Assembly: GCA_002778195.1 (NCBI GenBank)
Contig: PCDI01000010.1
Location: 1,323,783 to 1,339,138, forward strand
DNA length: 15,356 bases
Direction of reading: 5' to 3'
Origin: Raffaelea ambrosiae
Lineage: Eukaryota > Ascomycota > Sordariomycetes > Ophiostomatales > Ophiostomataceae
This document shows positions 15,139-15,356 of the stretch, one piece after another. A model generated the notes under the pieces. That model was not told the origin of the DNA. It saw only the letters and a program-made list of their open reading frames with translations, and searched no databases. Numbering within the stretch: the first letter of the stretch is position 1; each line of letters starts with the position of its first letter. The position numbers and the translations under genes are program-made.

Positions 15139-15356
15139 ATGGAACCGAACAGCGAACCCACGGCCGACGAGACGGATGTGCAACGCCAACTTCGATTGCT
15201 CCAAGAGCGGGCGGAAGCAGCGGAGAAGAGAGCAAAGGAAGCGGAGGAACAGGGAAGGGAAGCAGAGGAACAGAGAAGGAAAGCAGAAGAACAGAGAAGG
15301 GAAGCAGAGGAACAGAGAAGGGAAGCAGAGGAACAGAGAAGGGAAGCAGAGGAACA
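15139..15356 (+). CDS. heptad-repeat coiled-coil protein, N-terminus only (runs off the window)
   Basis: The ATG at 15139 has A at -3 and G at +4. The frame stays open to the window end (72 full codons). Residues 1-13 are acidic and polar; QRQLRLLQERAEAAEKRAKE starts a coiled coil, followed by near-identical heptads of the type REAEEQR. Such N-terminal charged heptad arrays precede a large conserved region and sometimes a kinase-like domain in an expanded family of filamentous ascomycete hypothetical proteins; I make this link from memory of their N-termini and it needs the downstream sequence. The array is unusually regular, so copy number may vary between strains. Leader: 138 bases including a CT-rich stretch, no upstream ATG near the start. 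Confidence 0.7.
   Translation, partial: MEPNSEPTADETDVQRQLRLLQERAEAAEKRAKEAEEQGREAEEQRRKAEEQRREAEEQRREAEEQRREAEE
15235..15356 (+). repeat. 21-bp tandem repeat encoding heptads
   Basis: About 5.8 copies of a 21-base unit (consensus AGGGAAGCAGAGGAACAGAG plus A) run to the window edge. The first and third units carry a few substitutions and the last ones are identical, as expected when the array expands by slippage or unequal exchange. Each unit encodes one coiled-coil heptad. Confidence 0.9.

Noticed and set aside
1..15356. tRNA, rRNA, CRISPR array, telomere repeats, transposase or recombinase genes
   Set aside because: Looked for by eye on both strands and not found; none can be supported.

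Overview
The window looks like nuclear DNA of a filamentous ascomycete (Pezizomycotina). The genes have short introns of 47-70 nt with GTANGT-type donors, CTRAC branch sites and YAG acceptors. They are separated by AT- and CT-rich promoter stretches. Recognisable families are ones known from such fungi: an aminoglycoside-phosphotransferase-like kinase, a NYN-CCCH protein, a heavy-metal-tolerance-type ABC transporter fragment and a heptad-repeat coiled-coil protein. I saw no bacterial operon signals, tRNA, rRNA or CRISPR array. The species cannot be named from the sequence alone.

Layout. Positions 1-4200 hold small orphan genes: two short MADS-box-like proteins (303-716 and, spliced, 2029-2556), a Tyr/Arg/Pro-rich protein (1783-1256, minus), and two coiled-coil proteins (3315-2740 and, spliced, 4016-3444, both minus). 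Positions 4192-4825 hold a three-exon secreted cysteine-rich protein whose frame only appears after two introns are removed. Positions 5250-5475 carry an imperfect direct repeat. Positions 5719-8829 hold two paralogous, mostly unspliced genes of a family I do not recognise. Positions 9517-10818 encode a NYN-domain protein with two CCCH fingers and a terminal zinc knuckle; two hairpins follow its stop. A small spliced acidic gene (11025-11297) also has a hairpin just after its stop.

From 11870 the character changes. There is a two-exon APH-like kinase (13238-11870, minus), a gene-poor stretch, a broken ABC-transporter fragment (about 14689-14363, minus), a doubtful acidic ORF, and at the right edge the start of a heptad-repeat coiled-coil gene cut by the window end.

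How the genes may work together is inference. The left two thirds are rich in putatively nuclear or nucleic-acid-binding proteins: two MADS-like proteins, two paralogs with acidic/serine-rich middles (one with a basic C-terminus), and an RNA-binding NYN-CCCH protein. The right third looks like a rearranged accessory or subtelomeric region. The most original content is the paralog pair and its neighbour, the NYN-CCCH gene with its hairpin-bearing 3' region. I found no captain recombinase, transposase or terminal repeats that would define a mobile element boundary.
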